Positions 54,002-63,912 of a stretch of DNA of 64,000 nucleotides are shown here, in pieces. Numbering within the stretch: position 1 is the first letter of the stretch; the number at the start of each line of letters is the position of its first letter. The position numbers and the translations under genes were made by a program. Below the pieces are notes generated by a model. It worked only from the letters and a program-made list of their open reading frames with translations. It ran no database searches and was not told the origin of the DNA. This stretch comes from Chromatiales bacterium (ex Bugula neritina AB1) (GTDB lineage: Bacteria; Pseudomonadota; Gammaproteobacteria; Granulosicoccales; Granulosicoccaceae). The stretch lies in NCBI GenBank assembly GCA_001730015.1, contig MDLA01000133.1:24125-88124 (forward strand), written 5' to 3'.

Positions 54002-56248
54002 ATGATGATGCACAACCGTACTACCTTGGCTGCTGTTGTGGCCACGCTGGTTCTATCCAGTGGTTGTGGCGGAGAGCAGGACAAGAAAAAGGGTGTATTT
54101 CTGGATGGCCCGGTATCGGGTCTCTCGTACGAGACAGAATCACTGTCGGGCGTCACTGACAGCGATGGTTCGTTTGAGTACCGCGAGGGTGAAACCATTG
54201 TTTTCAGTCTTGGTGACATTGCGTTCCATCAGGTCGATGCCGCTGAAACGGTTACACCGATGGAGTTAGCAGGCACAGATGATCCGTTTGATTCCGGGGT
54301 GTTGAATGTCGTCCGTCTGCTGCAGACACTGGACAGCGATTCAGATCCGTCCAACGGTATTGAAATACCTGAACAGGTAAGAGAAAAAGTGCGCTTACCC
54401 GTTTTTGATCTGGTGGCAGACTTTTCAAGTATAGACGGAGTACTGGGCAGTATTGTTTCACGGGCGTATGAAGTAGAACGTCCTATCGTTAGCGCACAGG
54501 CTGCGACGGATCACTTTATTGATACCTTAACCAAAGCCAGCGGTAGTGAGAGTGAGGTTGTTACACTGGATCAAACCTATTATGTTCGAGAAGGTGATCT
54601 TGAATACCAAGACCATTTTATATCGTTCAGTAACGATAGCTACTCGACCAACCTGCCGAGATTGGCGGCATCCGGGCCGGTGACCCTGATTAACGGTGTT
54701 TACAAACTCGACTCCTCCGGTGAGACTTTGTTCCTGTCGAAAAAAGATGCCGGAAATCACAGCCGATTCTGTCTGGCCAGGCGACCACTCGACCCGGATC
54801 ATTGCGGTACCGGCAGTCGGCTGTTTCGATTATTCGAAGCGCAGAGCGAGGCAGTAGCGTTTAATCCGGTTGATGCAAATCTGCAGATTGGTGCGGCGGA
54901 GCAGCTAATAGAAAAACCAGAGGAATCCAATCCGCCGCAACCTGAGCCAGCTGTAACTATGCCGGAGCCTGAATTGCAGCCGGAAGCTGAACTACGGCCG
55001 GAGGCGGAATTGCAGCCGGAAGCTGAACTACGGCCGGAGCCGGAATTGCAACCGGAAGCTGAACTGCAGCCTGAGCCTGAGTTGCAACCGGAAGAGGTGC
55101 AGCAGCCCGCGCCGGTGGTTACGGAAAACGCCAATGGCCATGTATTGACGCCGGAAGATTTGTTTGAGTATTGTGTCGGGGACGTAGACGATACGGACGG
55201 AGATGGCTACGGTTGGGAAAACCAGAAAACCTGCCTGATTGTGAATGCTGTTTCAGGGGAAGCGACCAAACCGGAGACCACAGAAACTGACGGGGTGCTA
55301 ACCCCGGAAGATCTGTTTCCCGTGTGTACCGGCTACGTGCCGGATGACGACGGCGACGGCTATGGCTGGCAGAATAATATTACCTGCCTGATCGATCCGG
55401 ATGCCACAGATAGCGCCGCTGAGGAATCGGTGGTGGTTGCTCCGGACCCCGATAGCGAGCTCACGCCGGTACCCATTGGCCTTGATCAGGTGACGGATTT
55501 AATAATTGTTACCGGTCAGTCTAACGCCGCCGGGTTGCTTACAACGTTCGATGAAACCCTTGATGCAGTAGATGAAAAGGTGTTTGCCTTTACCGATGAG
55601 GGCTGGCAGGTTGCCGACTTGCATCAATTCTGGGATGAGGGCATTCCGGGGAATTATTCACACCAGCTTATTGATAGAACGCCCTATAACAACGTTCTGT
55701 TTCAGATCGGCAAAGCGGTATCAGCAAAATCACCACGCGTGATCGGTCTGGTGCTGCTAACCGCTCCGGGTGAGGGGATCAGTCACTGGGACTACAACAG
55801 CAATTTTTATAACCGCATGAGAGATCATGCCTTAGCTGCGTTGAATGCGCTGCCGAACAAAAGTACGTTCGATGCGGTTATCTGGCTGCAGGGCGAAACG
55901 GACTGGCTTTACGAGGGCACAGCCGATAGCGGCGCAACGGGTTTTGAGTCATTTGATTCCGATTTTTATCGCAACTATTATCCGAACAAGCTGAATCAGC
56001 TGATCGGTAATTTACGCAGTGAAGGCTGGTATGGCCCGGATGGAAGGTTTATCTGTGCGGAAACCAAAAAAGCCGGCTTGAATCCGCACCTGATGGCGTT
56101 GAATAACGATGCCGATCCGAAAACCGGTTGTGCTGCAGCCGCAGATCTGCCGTCGCGTGATACGGACCCTTACGGTAATCATTTCTCAGCCCAGAGCTTG
56201 CGGATACTCGGCGCAAGAATCGCCGATATTTATCTAGCCATGCCATAA
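54002..56248 (+). CDS. Modular lipoprotein with repeats and a SASA/SGNH esterase domain
   Basis: 748 residues. Lipobox LSSGC (Cys22) anchors it to the membrane. Residues about 30-290 are a beta-rich region with D-rich segments (VTDSDGSFEYREGE, DSDSDPSNG). Then a 7-unit Glu-Pro repeat (about residues 324-365, from 18-bp DNA units at 54971-55096). Two copies follow of a module of about 32 residues, LTPEDLF..C.G.V..D.DGDGYGW.N..TCLI (about 381 and 433), similar to CBM10-like or Ca-binding modules. The C-terminal 240 residues are an SGNH esterase: VTGQSNAAG, IWLQGETD and a final GNHFSAQS. It likely deacetylates a polysaccharide at the cell surface. Start is among three ATGs. Confidence 0.85.
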   Translation: MMMHNRTTLAAVVATLVLSSGCGGEQDKKKGVFLDGPVSGLSYETESLSGVTDSDGSFEYREGETIVFSLGDIAFHQVDAAETVTPMELAGTDDPFDSGVLNVVRLLQTLDSDSDPSNGIEIPEQVREKVRLPVFDLVADFSSIDGVLGSIVSRAYEVERPIVSAQAATDHFIDTLTKASGSESEVVTLDQTYYVREGDLEYQDHFISFSNDSYSTNLPRLAASGPVTLINGVYKLDSSGETLFLSKKDAGNHSRFCLARRPLDPDHCGTGSRLFRLFEAQSEAVAFNPVDANLQIGAAEQLIEKPEESNPPQPEPAVTMPEPELQPEAELRPEAELQPEAELRPEPELQPEAELQPEPELQPEEVQQPAPVVTENANGHVLTPEDLFEYCVGDVDDTDGDGYGWENQKTCLIVNAVSGEATKPETTETDGVLTPEDLFPVCTGYVPDDDGDGYGWQNNITCLIDPDATDSAAEESVVVAPDPDSELTPVPIGLDQVTDLIIVTGQSNAAGLLTTFDETLDAVDEKVFAFTDEGWQVADLHQFWDEGIPGNYSHQLIDRTPYNNVLFQIGKAVSAKSPRVIGLVLLTAPGEGISHWDYNSNFYNRMRDHALAALNALPNKSTFDAVIWLQGETDWLYEGTADSGATGFESFDSDFYRNYYPNKLNQLIGNLRSEGWYGPDGRFICAETKKAGLNPHLMALNNDADPKTGCAAAADLPSRDTDPYGNHFSAQSLRILGARIADIYLAMP
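54971..55096 (+). repeat. 18-bp tandem repeat (7 units) encoding a Glu-Pro linker
   Basis: Units such as GAATTGCAGCCGGAAGCT and GAACTACGGCCGGAGGCG follow each other without gaps; alternation gives a 36-bp higher-order period in the first part. Encodes E-L-Q/R-P-E-A/P. The repeat number is likely variable between strains. Confidence 0.9.
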
Positions 56249-56257
56249 GCGATAAAA

Positions 56258-57463
56258 CTACGAGGATTGTCGTTTCAACTGGCGGAGCAGAAAGCGTGCG
56301 GGGTGGGTTGCGTTAAAAAATTCGGCAGGCTGAGAGTATTTAGCCTGGATGATTTCTGACAGTAGCTCCGCTGCCAGCAGACTCTGGACAACCCCGCGAG
56401 AGCCGAAACCGGTGAGCAGGTAGAGTCCTTTTTCAAACTCGGCTTTTGCATATTGCCGGCGTCGCCCGTGGTGGAGGTCGCCGTACGCTCGTTGGTAGAA
56501 TGACACACTGGGCGCAGCGCCGATAATCGGAAATCGATCTGGCGTTGCAGAGCGCAGGCCACACCAGGAACGGCTGACTGGCTGAACGGCAGTTAGATCA
56601 GGTAAGAGCATTTTCGCTCGATCGGTGTTTTCTATGTCATCGGCAGGACAGGGCGTTGTCGATACACTGGTTCTACTGTGCGTAGCGCCGCTCCAATAAC
56701 CGCTACCCTGTGGAATAACGTAGCCTTGTGCTGAGACGATTAGCCTGGGAACCGAGTGCGCATTGCGGGATTCAAAATAGCTTAGCTGTCCGCGCACGCC
56801 TTGCAATGGCAGATGATTGCAGAGGTCAAATTCGTTCACGCGCAGGCCATTGCACAAAATTACAAGGCGGGATTCATCAATTACCTGGCTCCGGCCATCT
56901 ATAAGCTGCCAGCCATATTGCGTCTTACGTAAGGTTGAAATTACCGTGTTGCCGTGAAATTCTATAGCGCTGTTAGTTTCAATCCAGCGCTTGCAGAGAG
57001 TGCCTGGATTGAGCCAGCCGGCAGCGGGTAGTAACAGCGCGTCGGTGGGTACAGACATTCCGGCGAAGTCACAGGCTTGCGTTCTAGTGAGCCTTTTCCA
57101 GCGCCGGTGGTCCTGCCAGGTATCGATCTTACTAATGAGTTTAAGTAGACCGGTCTGATGGTACAGCGACGGATTATCCTGCGTGGAGAACTCGTTTATC
57201 ATCCGCTCAAATGCCGCGAGGTAGTATCGACGCGACAGCTGATCGGTTCGCGTTAAATGCGGTTGGTTGATGGCGACAGGCACAGCTGAGGTGGATGCGG
57301 CGGGCGTAGACGCACTGTCAAACAGTTTGCAGTTGAATTTGTCTTTGGCCAGTGTTCGTGCGACGGCGCAACCCGCCAGCCCGGCACCGATTATCAGTGC
57401 TGTATCTCGTGGCGTGTATTGGTATTCGGGCTGATCGAGACCAACGTCAGCCGTGTCTGTCAC
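56258..57463 (-). CDS. FAD-dependent oxidoreductase, MnmC C-terminal-domain type
   Basis: 401 residues from GTG overlapping the ispG stop by four bases (GTGA). FAD motif [17 protein letters not shown]; later [21 protein letters not shown] and [23 protein letters not shown] match the oxidase half of MnmC, which removes the carboxymethyl group from tRNA wobble uridine (cmnm5s2U to nm5s2U). The fused methyltransferase domain of E. coli MnmC is absent and no neighbour supplies it. Related DAAO-type oxidases remain possible. Confidence 0.85.
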   Translation of the reverse strand: MTDTADVGLDQPEYQYTPRDTALIIGAGLAGCAVARTLAKDKFNCKLFDSASTPAASTSAVPVAINQPHLTRTDQLSRRYYLAAFERMINEFSTQDNPSLYHQTGLLKLISKIDTWQDHRRWKRLTRTQACDFAGMSVPTDALLLPAAGWLNPGTLCKRWIETNSAIEFHGNTVISTLRKTQYGWQLIDGRSQVIDESRLVILCNGLRVNEFDLCNHLPLQGVRGQLSYFESRNAHSVPRLIVSAQGYVIPQGSGYWSGATHSRTSVSTTPCPADDIENTDRAKMLLPDLTAVQPVSRSWCGLRSATPDRFPIIGAAPSVSFYQRAYGDLHHGRRRQYAKAEFEKGLYLLTGFGSRGVVQSLLAAELLSEIIQAKYSQPAEFFNATHPARFLLRQLKRQSS

Positions 57464-58692
57464 ACGATGCCTTCGACCGGATTCGTCGAGTATTTTTCGC
57501 TGATATAGCGGTCAACAATCTGCTGGAAGTCGTAGGCTATGGTATCGCCCTTTAACGTGACAGTTTTTTCGCCATCAACATACACTGGTGCTACGGGTCG
57601 TTCGCCGGTACCGGGTAAGCTGATACCGATGTTTGCGTGCTTGCTTTCTCCGGGTCCGTTAACAACGCAGCCCATCACGGCTACTGTCATATTTTCGACC
57701 CCTCGATATTGCTTTTTCCAGTCGGGCATGGAATTTCGCAGGTAGGATTGTATGTCTTCAGCGAGTTGCTGAAATACTGTGCTTGTGGTTCGACCACAGC
57801 CCGGGCAGGCAGTGACCATCGGTGTGAACGAACGCAAACCCATGGTTTGTAGAATTTCCTGCGCAACAATGACCTCGCGCGTGCGATCACCTCCGGGTTC
57901 AGGCGTAAGAGAGATGCGTATTGTGTCGCCGATTCCCTGTTGCAACAGCACAGATAGCGCGGCGGTTGAGGCTACTATTCCCTTGCTGCCCATACCGGCT
58001 TCGGTTAGCCCGAGGTGCAGCGCATAGTCACAATGATCAGCCAGGGTCTGATACACGTTTATCAGGTCCTGGACGCGACTCATTTTGCAGCTGATGATAA
58101 TTCGTTCCGCTGGCAGCCCGATATTTTGCGCCAGTTGCGCGCTTTCCAGTGCGGATCGAATAACCGCATCGCGATACAACTGCGGAAGTGGTAACGGGTT
58201 TGCCGAAGCAGCGTTTTCATCAAGCATGAGCGCCAGTAGTTCCTGATCGAGGCTGCCCCAGTTCGCGCCAATCCGGACAGGTTTGTCGAGCTTTGCGGCA
58301 ATTTCAATCATGGTGGCGAATTGATCGTCGCGTTTATTACCGCGCCCGACGTTGCCTGGATTTATACGATATTTAGCCAGTGCCTCCGCGCATTCAGGGT
58401 AGCGGGTTAACAGTTTATGGCCGTTGAAGTGAAAATCGCCTACCAGTGGTACATCGCAGTCGAGTGCCAGCAGACGTTCGCGAATTTCAGGTACTGCGCG
58501 TGCTGATTCCTCGTTGTTTACGGTGATCCTCACCAATTCAGACCCGGCGCGCGCCAGTTCAGCTACCTGAATACTGGTTCTCACAGTGTCGGCTGTGTCA
58601 GTGTTGGTCATTGACTGCACAACAATCGGGCTGCCATCCCCGACAGTCAGGTTTCCGACACGTACCGCTCTGGAACGCTTGCGTACTATCAT
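57460..58692 (-). CDS. ispG: 4-hydroxy-3-methylbut-2-enyl diphosphate synthase
   Basis: 410 residues. Penultimate step of the MEP isoprenoid pathway, with a 4Fe-4S cluster. Start [25 protein letters not shown] and [14 protein letters not shown] are typical. The cluster cysteines are seen in [16 protein letters not shown] and [15 protein letters not shown]. Normal length for the bacterial short form is about 370-410. It is divergent from hrcA across 167 bp. Confidence 0.97.
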   Translation of the reverse strand: MIVRKRSRAVRVGNLTVGDGSPIVVQSMTNTDTADTVRTSIQVAELARAGSELVRITVNNEESARAVPEIRERLLALDCDVPLVGDFHFNGHKLLTRYPECAEALAKYRINPGNVGRGNKRDDQFATMIEIAAKLDKPVRIGANWGSLDQELLALMLDENAASANPLPLPQLYRDAVIRSALESAQLAQNIGLPAERIIISCKMSRVQDLINVYQTLADHCDYALHLGLTEAGMGSKGIVASTAALSVLLQQGIGDTIRISLTPEPGGDRTREVIVAQEILQTMGLRSFTPMVTACPGCGRTTSTVFQQLAEDIQSYLRNSMPDWKKQYRGVENMTVAVMGCVVNGPGESKHANIGISLPGTGERPVAPVYVDGEKTVTLKGDTIAYDFQQIVDRYISEKYSTNPVEGIV

Positions 58693-58859
58693 AACTCTGG
58701 AATAATCCGTGTTTATCTTGATGAGTGGCTTGGATCGTGTTGGTTTTGAAAAAATTGAACAACAGCCAGCACAAAAATAGTGTTCAATTAATGTAGATGC
58801 ACTTGCATCTGGGAAACTCCGACGATATACATCGTAAACGAACAGCGCACGACAGTTAA

Positions 58860-59918
58860 ATGGACAACTTTACACCAATTCGTGAAATAGGCGAGCGTGA
58901 GCAGAAGATTTTCCGCATGCTTGTCGAACAGTACATCCAGGATGGTTGTCCAGTGGGTTCACGGACGCTATCGAAGATGCCTGGTATTAATGTCAGTGCG
59001 GCATCGGTTCGCAATGTCATGTGTGATCTGGAAGAAATGGGTTTGCTGGCAGCACCGCATACCTCCGCCGGCCGGGTTCCAACCTGCGATGGTTTTCGGT
59101 TGTTTGTGGATACAATGCTCGAAGTGCAGCCTCTGGTTGAGCAGGATCTAAGCGCGCTTAAAGGCAAGCTGACTCCCGATCAGGACGAAAAATCCATTAT
59201 TCGGCACGCATCGAACTACCTGTCCGGGTTTACCAGCATGGCCGGGCTCGTCACTCTGCCAAAGCGCGGAGCGACTATTTTCCGGCAAATCGAGTTCTTG
59301 CCCCTGTCGGAGCAGCGCGTGCTTGTGATTCTGGTGGTAAATGAAAAACAGGTGCAAAACCGGATCCTTACACTCGATAAAGACTACAGCTCCGATGAGC
59401 TGCAGCAGATTGCTAATTTCCTCAATCAGCAATACGCCGGGAAAGATCTAGAAGCCGTCCGCGATCAGTTGCGTGGAGAACTGGATAAAACCCGTGTCAA
59501 TATGAATGACCAGATGGAGCAGATGATCTCCATGGCGGGCCGCGTGTTTGAAAATGACGATAACAACGAAGAGGAAGATGTCATTGTCGCCGGACAAACC
59601 AACCTGATGAATTTCAGCGAACTGTCGGACATGGCGAATCTGCGGGATCTCTTCGATGCGTTTGCCCACAAGCGCGATATTTATCACTTGCTGGAACGGT
59701 GTATCTCAGCAGATGGCGTACAGATATTTATCGGCCAGGAATCAGGCTACGATGTTCTGGATATGTGCAGTCTGGTGACATCCTCATACAAAGTAGACGG
59801 GGAGGTGGTCGGGATACTAGGTGTTGTCGGTCCGACGCGCATGGCCTACGACCGGGTAGTGCCGGTTGTCGATATGACTTCTAAACTCTTAAGCGCCGCC
59901 TTGAATTCTTCCTCCTAG
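58860..59918 (+). CDS. hrcA: Heat-shock repressor HrcA
   Basis: 352 residues. Represses heat-shock operons through CIRCE elements, with GroEL as cofactor. N-terminal winged helix (about residues 10-75, [41 protein letters not shown]) and C-terminal GAF-like domain ([49 protein letters not shown]). Typical length. No CIRCE palindrome is visible upstream of it or of the downstream genes, so its targets (probably groESL) lie elsewhere. First gene of the cluster. Start by position; no strong ribosome binding site. Confidence 0.95.
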   Translation: MDNFTPIREIGEREQKIFRMLVEQYIQDGCPVGSRTLSKMPGINVSAASVRNVMCDLEEMGLLAAPHTSAGRVPTCDGFRLFVDTMLEVQPLVEQDLSALKGKLTPDQDEKSIIRHASNYLSGFTSMAGLVTLPKRGATIFRQIEFLPLSEQRVLVILVVNEKQVQNRILTLDKDYSSDELQQIANFLNQQYAGKDLEAVRDQLRGELDKTRVNMNDQMEQMISMAGRVFENDDNNEEEDVIVAGQTNLMNFSELSDMANLRDLFDAFAHKRDIYHLLERCISADGVQIFIGQESGYDVLDMCSLVTSSYKVDGEVVGILGVVGPTRMAYDRVVPVVDMTSKLLSAALNSSS

Positions 59919-59990
59919 TTCTTATATAGGCGGCAGGCGCAAGCTCGCCGACCCGAAATTCAACAATAAACACTAGCCGGAGATTTCTGT

Positions 59991-60596
59991 ATGGCGCAAC
60001 AAAAGGCTTCTGCAGATCCTGCAGTTGAGGATATTGACCCTCAGACTGAGCAGGCAGCTGACATCGAGACAGCTGAGCAGGAAACCGGAGAAGTAACCGA
60101 TTCCGCGGAGATACCGGAATCGTTAAGCGAACTCGACGATCTGAAGCTGCAACTGCAACAGGCGAACGACAAGGCAGAGCAGAACTGGGAGAGTGTTCTG
60201 CGTACTCGCGCGGAGATGGAAAATCTGCGCAAAAGGCAAACCCGTGAACTTGAAAATGCTCACAAGTACGCACTCGACAAAATTGCCATGGAGCTTTTGC
60301 CTGTTCGCGACACGCTTGAAATGGGTGTGACTGCAGCGCATGCAGATGAAGCGGAGATGACTAAAATAGTCGAAGGTACCGAGCTCACGTTGAAAATGCT
60401 CACGCAGACGCTGGAGAAGTTTAATATTGTCGAGGTCAGTCCGGAGGGTGAGAAATTTAATCCTGATCTGCACCAGGCGATCAGCATGCAAGAAGGTACG
60501 GACGAGGCTGCAAACACTGTGTTGGTCGTAATGCAGAAGGGTTACACCCTGAATGAACGCCTGCTCAGACCCGCTATGGTCGTGATTGCAAAATAA
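59991..60596 (+). CDS. grpE: GrpE nucleotide exchange factor
   Basis: 201 residues with GGAGA seven bases before the ATG. Releases ADP from DnaK. An acidic disordered N-terminus (residues 1-50), a long coiled coil (RTRAEMENLRKRQTRELENAHKYALDKIAMELL) and the C-terminal beta wing (VQKGYTLNERLLRPAMVVIAK-like end). Typical length and context between hrcA and dnaK, 72 bp after hrcA. Confidence 0.96.
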   Translation: MAQQKASADPAVEDIDPQTEQAADIETAEQETGEVTDSAEIPESLSELDDLKLQLQQANDKAEQNWESVLRTRAEMENLRKRQTRELENAHKYALDKIAMELLPVRDTLEMGVTAAHADEAEMTKIVEGTELTLKMLTQTLEKFNIVEVSPEGEKFNPDLHQAISMQEGTDEAANTVLVVMQKGYTLNERLLRPAMVVIAK

Positions 60597-60610
60597 CCTT
60601 GCATTTTGTG

Positions 60611-60637
60611 TTGAATTAGCACAAGCGGCCCCTATTT
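60611..60637 (+). promoter_or_regulatory. Sigma-32-like heat-shock promoter of dnaK
   Basis: TTGAAT (60611-60616) and CCCCTATTT (60629-60637) separated by 12 bases resemble the sigma-32 consensus (CTTGAAA then CCCCATNT). It is about 50 bp upstream of the dnaK start. TTAGCAC overlaps it, similar to one CIRCE half-site, but no second half follows. Confidence 0.6.
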
Positions 60638-60688
60638 AAACAGCAAATCAATTATTAGACTGCCGGTGGCAGTTTCGGAGATAGAGTC

Positions 60689-62620
60689 ATGGGTAAAATA
60701 ATCGGCATCGACCTGGGTACCACCAACTCATGTGTCGCAGTGATGGAAGGTGGAACTCCACGCGTTATAGAAAACTCGGAAGGGGATCGAACCACTCCGT
60801 CGATTGTCGCATTCGCTGACGACGACGAAGTGCTTGTCGGTCAGCCTGCCAAACGTCAGGCGGTAACGAACCCCACGAATACCCTCTATGCTGTGAAGCG
60901 GCTGATCGGCCGGCGGTATGAAGAAGAAGCAGTCCAGAAAGATATCCAGCTGGTTCCGTACAATATTGTCAAAGCAGACAATGGCGATGCCTGGGTGGAA
61001 GGGAACGGCAAAAAAATGGCGCCACCTGAAGTTTCGGCGCGTGTTTTAATGAAGATGAAAGCAACCGCTGAGGAGTATCTGGGGGAAACTGTGAGCGAGG
61101 CAGTAATCACGGTACCTGCATACTTCAACGACTCGCAGCGCCAGGCAACTAAAGATGCAGGCAAGATTGCCGGCCTGGACGTCAAACGGATTATCAATGA
61201 GCCAACTGCTGCAGCGCTTGCCTATGGTATGGACAAGAAGCTGGGCGACGCAAAAATTGCGGTGTTCGATCTGGGCGGCGGCACCTTTGATATCTCGATA
61301 ATTGAAATAGCCTCAATAGATGGTGAGCATCAGTTTGAAGTGCTTTCAACCAATGGTGACACCTTCCTCGGTGGAGAAGATTTTGATAACCGCCTGATTG
61401 AGTATCTAGCCGATGAATTTAAAAAGGAAAACGGGGTTGATCTGCACAACGATCCTCTCGCACTGCAGCGTCTGAAAGAGGCGGCTGAAAAGGCCAAGAT
61501 TGAGTTGTCGTCAACACAGCAGACTGACGTCAATCTGCCCTATATCACAGCGGATGCTTCCGGACCCAAGCACATGAACATCAAGGTGACAAGGGCAAAG
61601 CTTGAGTCGCTGGTTGAAGATCTGGTAAAGCGGACGATCGAGCCATGCAAAATTGCGTTGAAAGATGCAGGTTTCAGTGCTTCTGAAATCGATGATGTGA
61701 TTCTAGTTGGTGGCCAGACGCGCATGCCGAAGGTCTTTGATGAAGTGAATGCATTTTTCGGCAAAGAGCCACGTCGCGATGTGAATCCTGACGAAGCCGT
61801 TGCTATGGGTGCTGCCATTCAGGCCGGTGTACTGGGCGGTGATGTGAAAGATGTTCTGTTGCTGGATGTCACGCCGTTGTCACTGGGTATTGAGACAATG
61901 GGTGGTGTGATGACCAAACTCATCGACAAGAACACCACCATTCCAACCAAAGCGCAACAGGTGTTCTCTACCGCAGACGACAACCAGACGGCAGTGACGG
62001 TCCATGTGCTGCAGGGTGAGCGTGAGATTGCCGGTGGAAATAAGTCACTGGGTAAATTTGATCTGGCTGATATTCCACCAGCGCCACGTGGTATGCCGCA
62101 GATCGAAGTGGCTTTTGATATAGATGCAAACGGCATACTGAACGTGTCAGCGAAAGATAAGGCAACAGGCAAAGAGCAGTCGATCGTCATTAAGGCATCC
62201 AGTGGATTGTCGGACGAAGAAGTTGATGCCATGGTGAAGGATGCTGAAGCGCACGCCGACGAAGATCGCAAGTTGAAAGAACTGGTTGATGTGCGAAATC
62301 AGGCTGAAAACATGATTCACGCAACTGAAAAATCGGTTACTGATCTAGGTGAGCAAGTCACTGAAGATGAGAAAAAGGAGATTGAATCGCGTATCGCTGA
62401 TCTGAAAGAAGTATTGAAAGGAGATGACAAAGAAGCGATTGAGGCGAAGCTGACGCTGCTGACTGAGTCGTCGGGTAAGTTGGCCGAGCGGGCTTATGCG
62501 CAAGCCTCAGCCGGTGATGCAGCAGGTGGCGAAGAATCCGCTGGCGGGAATTCGTCTAAAGCGCCAGCCGATGATGTTGTCGATGCAGAATTTGAAGAAG
62601 TAAAAGAAGACAACAAATAA
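60689..62620 (+). CDS. dnaK: Molecular chaperone DnaK (Hsp70)
   Basis: 643 residues with GGAGA seven bases before the ATG. ATPase domain with [37 protein letters not shown] and [12 protein letters not shown]; peptide-binding domain with [19 protein letters not shown]-terminal lid ending in acidic [16 protein letters not shown]. Works with DnaJ and GrpE in protein folding. Length equals the usual 635-645. Confidence 0.98.
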   Translation: MGKIIGIDLGTTNSCVAVMEGGTPRVIENSEGDRTTPSIVAFADDDEVLVGQPAKRQAVTNPTNTLYAVKRLIGRRYEEEAVQKDIQLVPYNIVKADNGDAWVEGNGKKMAPPEVSARVLMKMKATAEEYLGETVSEAVITVPAYFNDSQRQATKDAGKIAGLDVKRIINEPTAAALAYGMDKKLGDAKIAVFDLGGGTFDISIIEIASIDGEHQFEVLSTNGDTFLGGEDFDNRLIEYLADEFKKENGVDLHNDPLALQRLKEAAEKAKIELSSTQQTDVNLPYITADASGPKHMNIKVTRAKLESLVEDLVKRTIEPCKIALKDAGFSASEIDDVILVGGQTRMPKVFDEVNAFFGKEPRRDVNPDEAVAMGAAIQAGVLGGDVKDVLLLDVTPLSLGIETMGGVMTKLIDKNTTIPTKAQQVFSTADDNQTAVTVHVLQGEREIAGGNKSLGKFDLADIPPAPRGMPQIEVAFDIDANGILNVSAKDKATGKEQSIVIKASSGLSDEEVDAMVKDAEAHADEDRKLKELVDVRNQAENMIHATEKSVTDLGEQVTEDEKKEIESRIADLKEVLKGDDKEAIEAKLTLLTESSGKLAERAYAQASAGDAAGGEESAGGNSSKAPADDVVDAEFEEVKEDNK

Positions 62621-62665
62621 GTTAATCCGCGAGTAAGCAACATGCCGTAGGCATTGTTAGAAACT

Positions 62666-62706
62666 AATCCGGGGTTGCAGTAAGTGCAGCTCCGGATTTT
62701 TGTATT
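62666..62706 (+). terminator. Rho-independent terminator after dnaK
   Basis: AATCCGGGGTTGCA (62666-62679) pairs with TGCAGCTCCGGATT (62685-62698) around GTAAG, with two G-U-type pairs in RNA, followed by a T-rich run. Because dnaJ follows only 17 bp later, this would limit dnaJ expression relative to dnaK. Confidence 0.75.
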
Positions 62707-62724
62707 TTAAAGGCCCTTTAAAAT
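62704..62724 (+). promoter_or_regulatory. Palindrome covering the dnaJ ribosome binding site and start
   Basis: ATTTTAAAGG, a central C, then CCTTTAAAAT make a 21-bp perfect inverted repeat that includes the probable ribosome binding sequence AAAGG and the first two bases of the dnaJ ATG. In the mRNA this could fold into an AU-rich stem that masks the start at low temperature. It could equally be a protein-binding site or a chance feature. Confidence 0.45.
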
Positions 62725-63865
62725 GTCGAAACAGGACTACTACGAAGTTCTTGGTGTATCACGAGACGCCGGCGATGCTGAATTAAAAAAGGCCTATCGC
62801 AGGCTGGCGATGAAGCATCACCCGGATCGGAATCCCGGGGACACCGTAGCAGAGGAGAAATTCAAGGAAGCAAAAGAGGCATTTGAGATACTCGGCGATG
62901 CACAAAAGCGCGCCGCGTATGATCGCTTCGGACACGATGGTGTCAGTAATTCCGCATCGGGTGGTGCTGGCCCCGGTGGTGGTGCCGATTTCAGCGATAT
63001 CTTTGGCGATGTATTCGGCGATATATTCGGTGGTGGCGGTGGGCGCTCACGATCCCGCGCCCGCAGCGGTTCTGACCTTCAATACAACCTTGAGCTCACG
63101 CTTGAGGAATCTGTAACCGGTCTGGAAAAAACGCTAAAAATCCCCACACAAGTCCTGTGCGGCGAATGTACTGGCAGTGGAGCCAAGCCTGGAACCAAGC
63201 CGGTGACTTGCGAAACCTGTAAAGGTATGGGGCAGGTTCGTATGCAGCAGGGTTTTTTCTCGGTACAGCAGACTTGCCCGACCTGTCGTGGCAATGGTGA
63301 GCAAATATCCGACCCCTGCAACAAGTGTCGGGGAGCAGGACGCGTACAAGAGCAAAAAACGCTGTCAGTGAAGATCCCTGCGGGTGTCGATACCGGTGAT
63401 CGAATCCGTTTATCGGGTGAGGGTGAAGCCGGTGAAAAGAATGCGCCGGCCGGTGATTTATATGTGCTGGTGCAGGTGAAAAAGCATGCGATTTTTGAAC
63501 GCAATGATGACGATCTTCATTGCACAGTACCTATCGATATCATTACAGCAAGCCTTGGCGGCGAGCTGGAAGTGCCGACTCTGGAAGGTCGCTTGAATCT
63601 TAAGATACCGGCGGGCACCCAGACAGATAAGGTATTTCGCATGCGCGGCAAAGGCGTGAAACCCATCCGCAGCAGCAGTGTTGGTGATCTGCTGTGTCGA
63701 GTGCAAATTGAAGTGCCGGTTAATCTGACTAATGAACAGAAAGCGCTTTTTGAGCAACTGCGCGAATCCATGTCTGGCGGCAAGGGGTCCAGGCACACGC
63801 CGAGACACCATGGCTGGCTGGATGGCGTGAAGAAGTTCTTCGATGATTTGCGGCCAGGTGCCTGA
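62723..63865 (+). CDS. dnaJ: Molecular chaperone DnaJ (Hsp40)
   Basis: 380 residues. J domain with HPD motif (KHHPDRNPG, about residues 33-35), Gly/Phe-rich linker (about 77-112), four CxxCxGxG zinc motifs ([42 protein letters not shown]) and C-terminal peptide-binding domains. Typical length. Delivers substrates to DnaK. Separated from dnaK by a terminator and a palindrome; repeat A copy 4 begins 48 bp after its stop. Confidence 0.98.
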   Translation: MSKQDYYEVLGVSRDAGDAELKKAYRRLAMKHHPDRNPGDTVAEEKFKEAKEAFEILGDAQKRAAYDRFGHDGVSNSASGGAGPGGGADFSDIFGDVFGDIFGGGGGRSRSRARSGSDLQYNLELTLEESVTGLEKTLKIPTQVLCGECTGSGAKPGTKPVTCETCKGMGQVRMQQGFFSVQQTCPTCRGNGEQISDPCNKCRGAGRVQEQKTLSVKIPAGVDTGDRIRLSGEGEAGEKNAPAGDLYVLVQVKKHAIFERNDDDLHCTVPIDIITASLGGELEVPTLEGRLNLKIPAGTQTDKVFRMRGKGVKPIRSSSVGDLLCRVQIEVPVNLTNEQKALFEQLRESMSGGKGSRHTPRHHGWLDGVKKFFDDLRPGA

Positions 63866-63912
63866 CGGGTTCGTGCAATAGCCGGGTTAACAAGCTGACA
63901 CGGTAGCTAGTG

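Noticed and set aside
60597..60688. CIRCE element before dnaK
   Set aside because: Only one half-like TTAGCAC is present; the inverted second half is missing.
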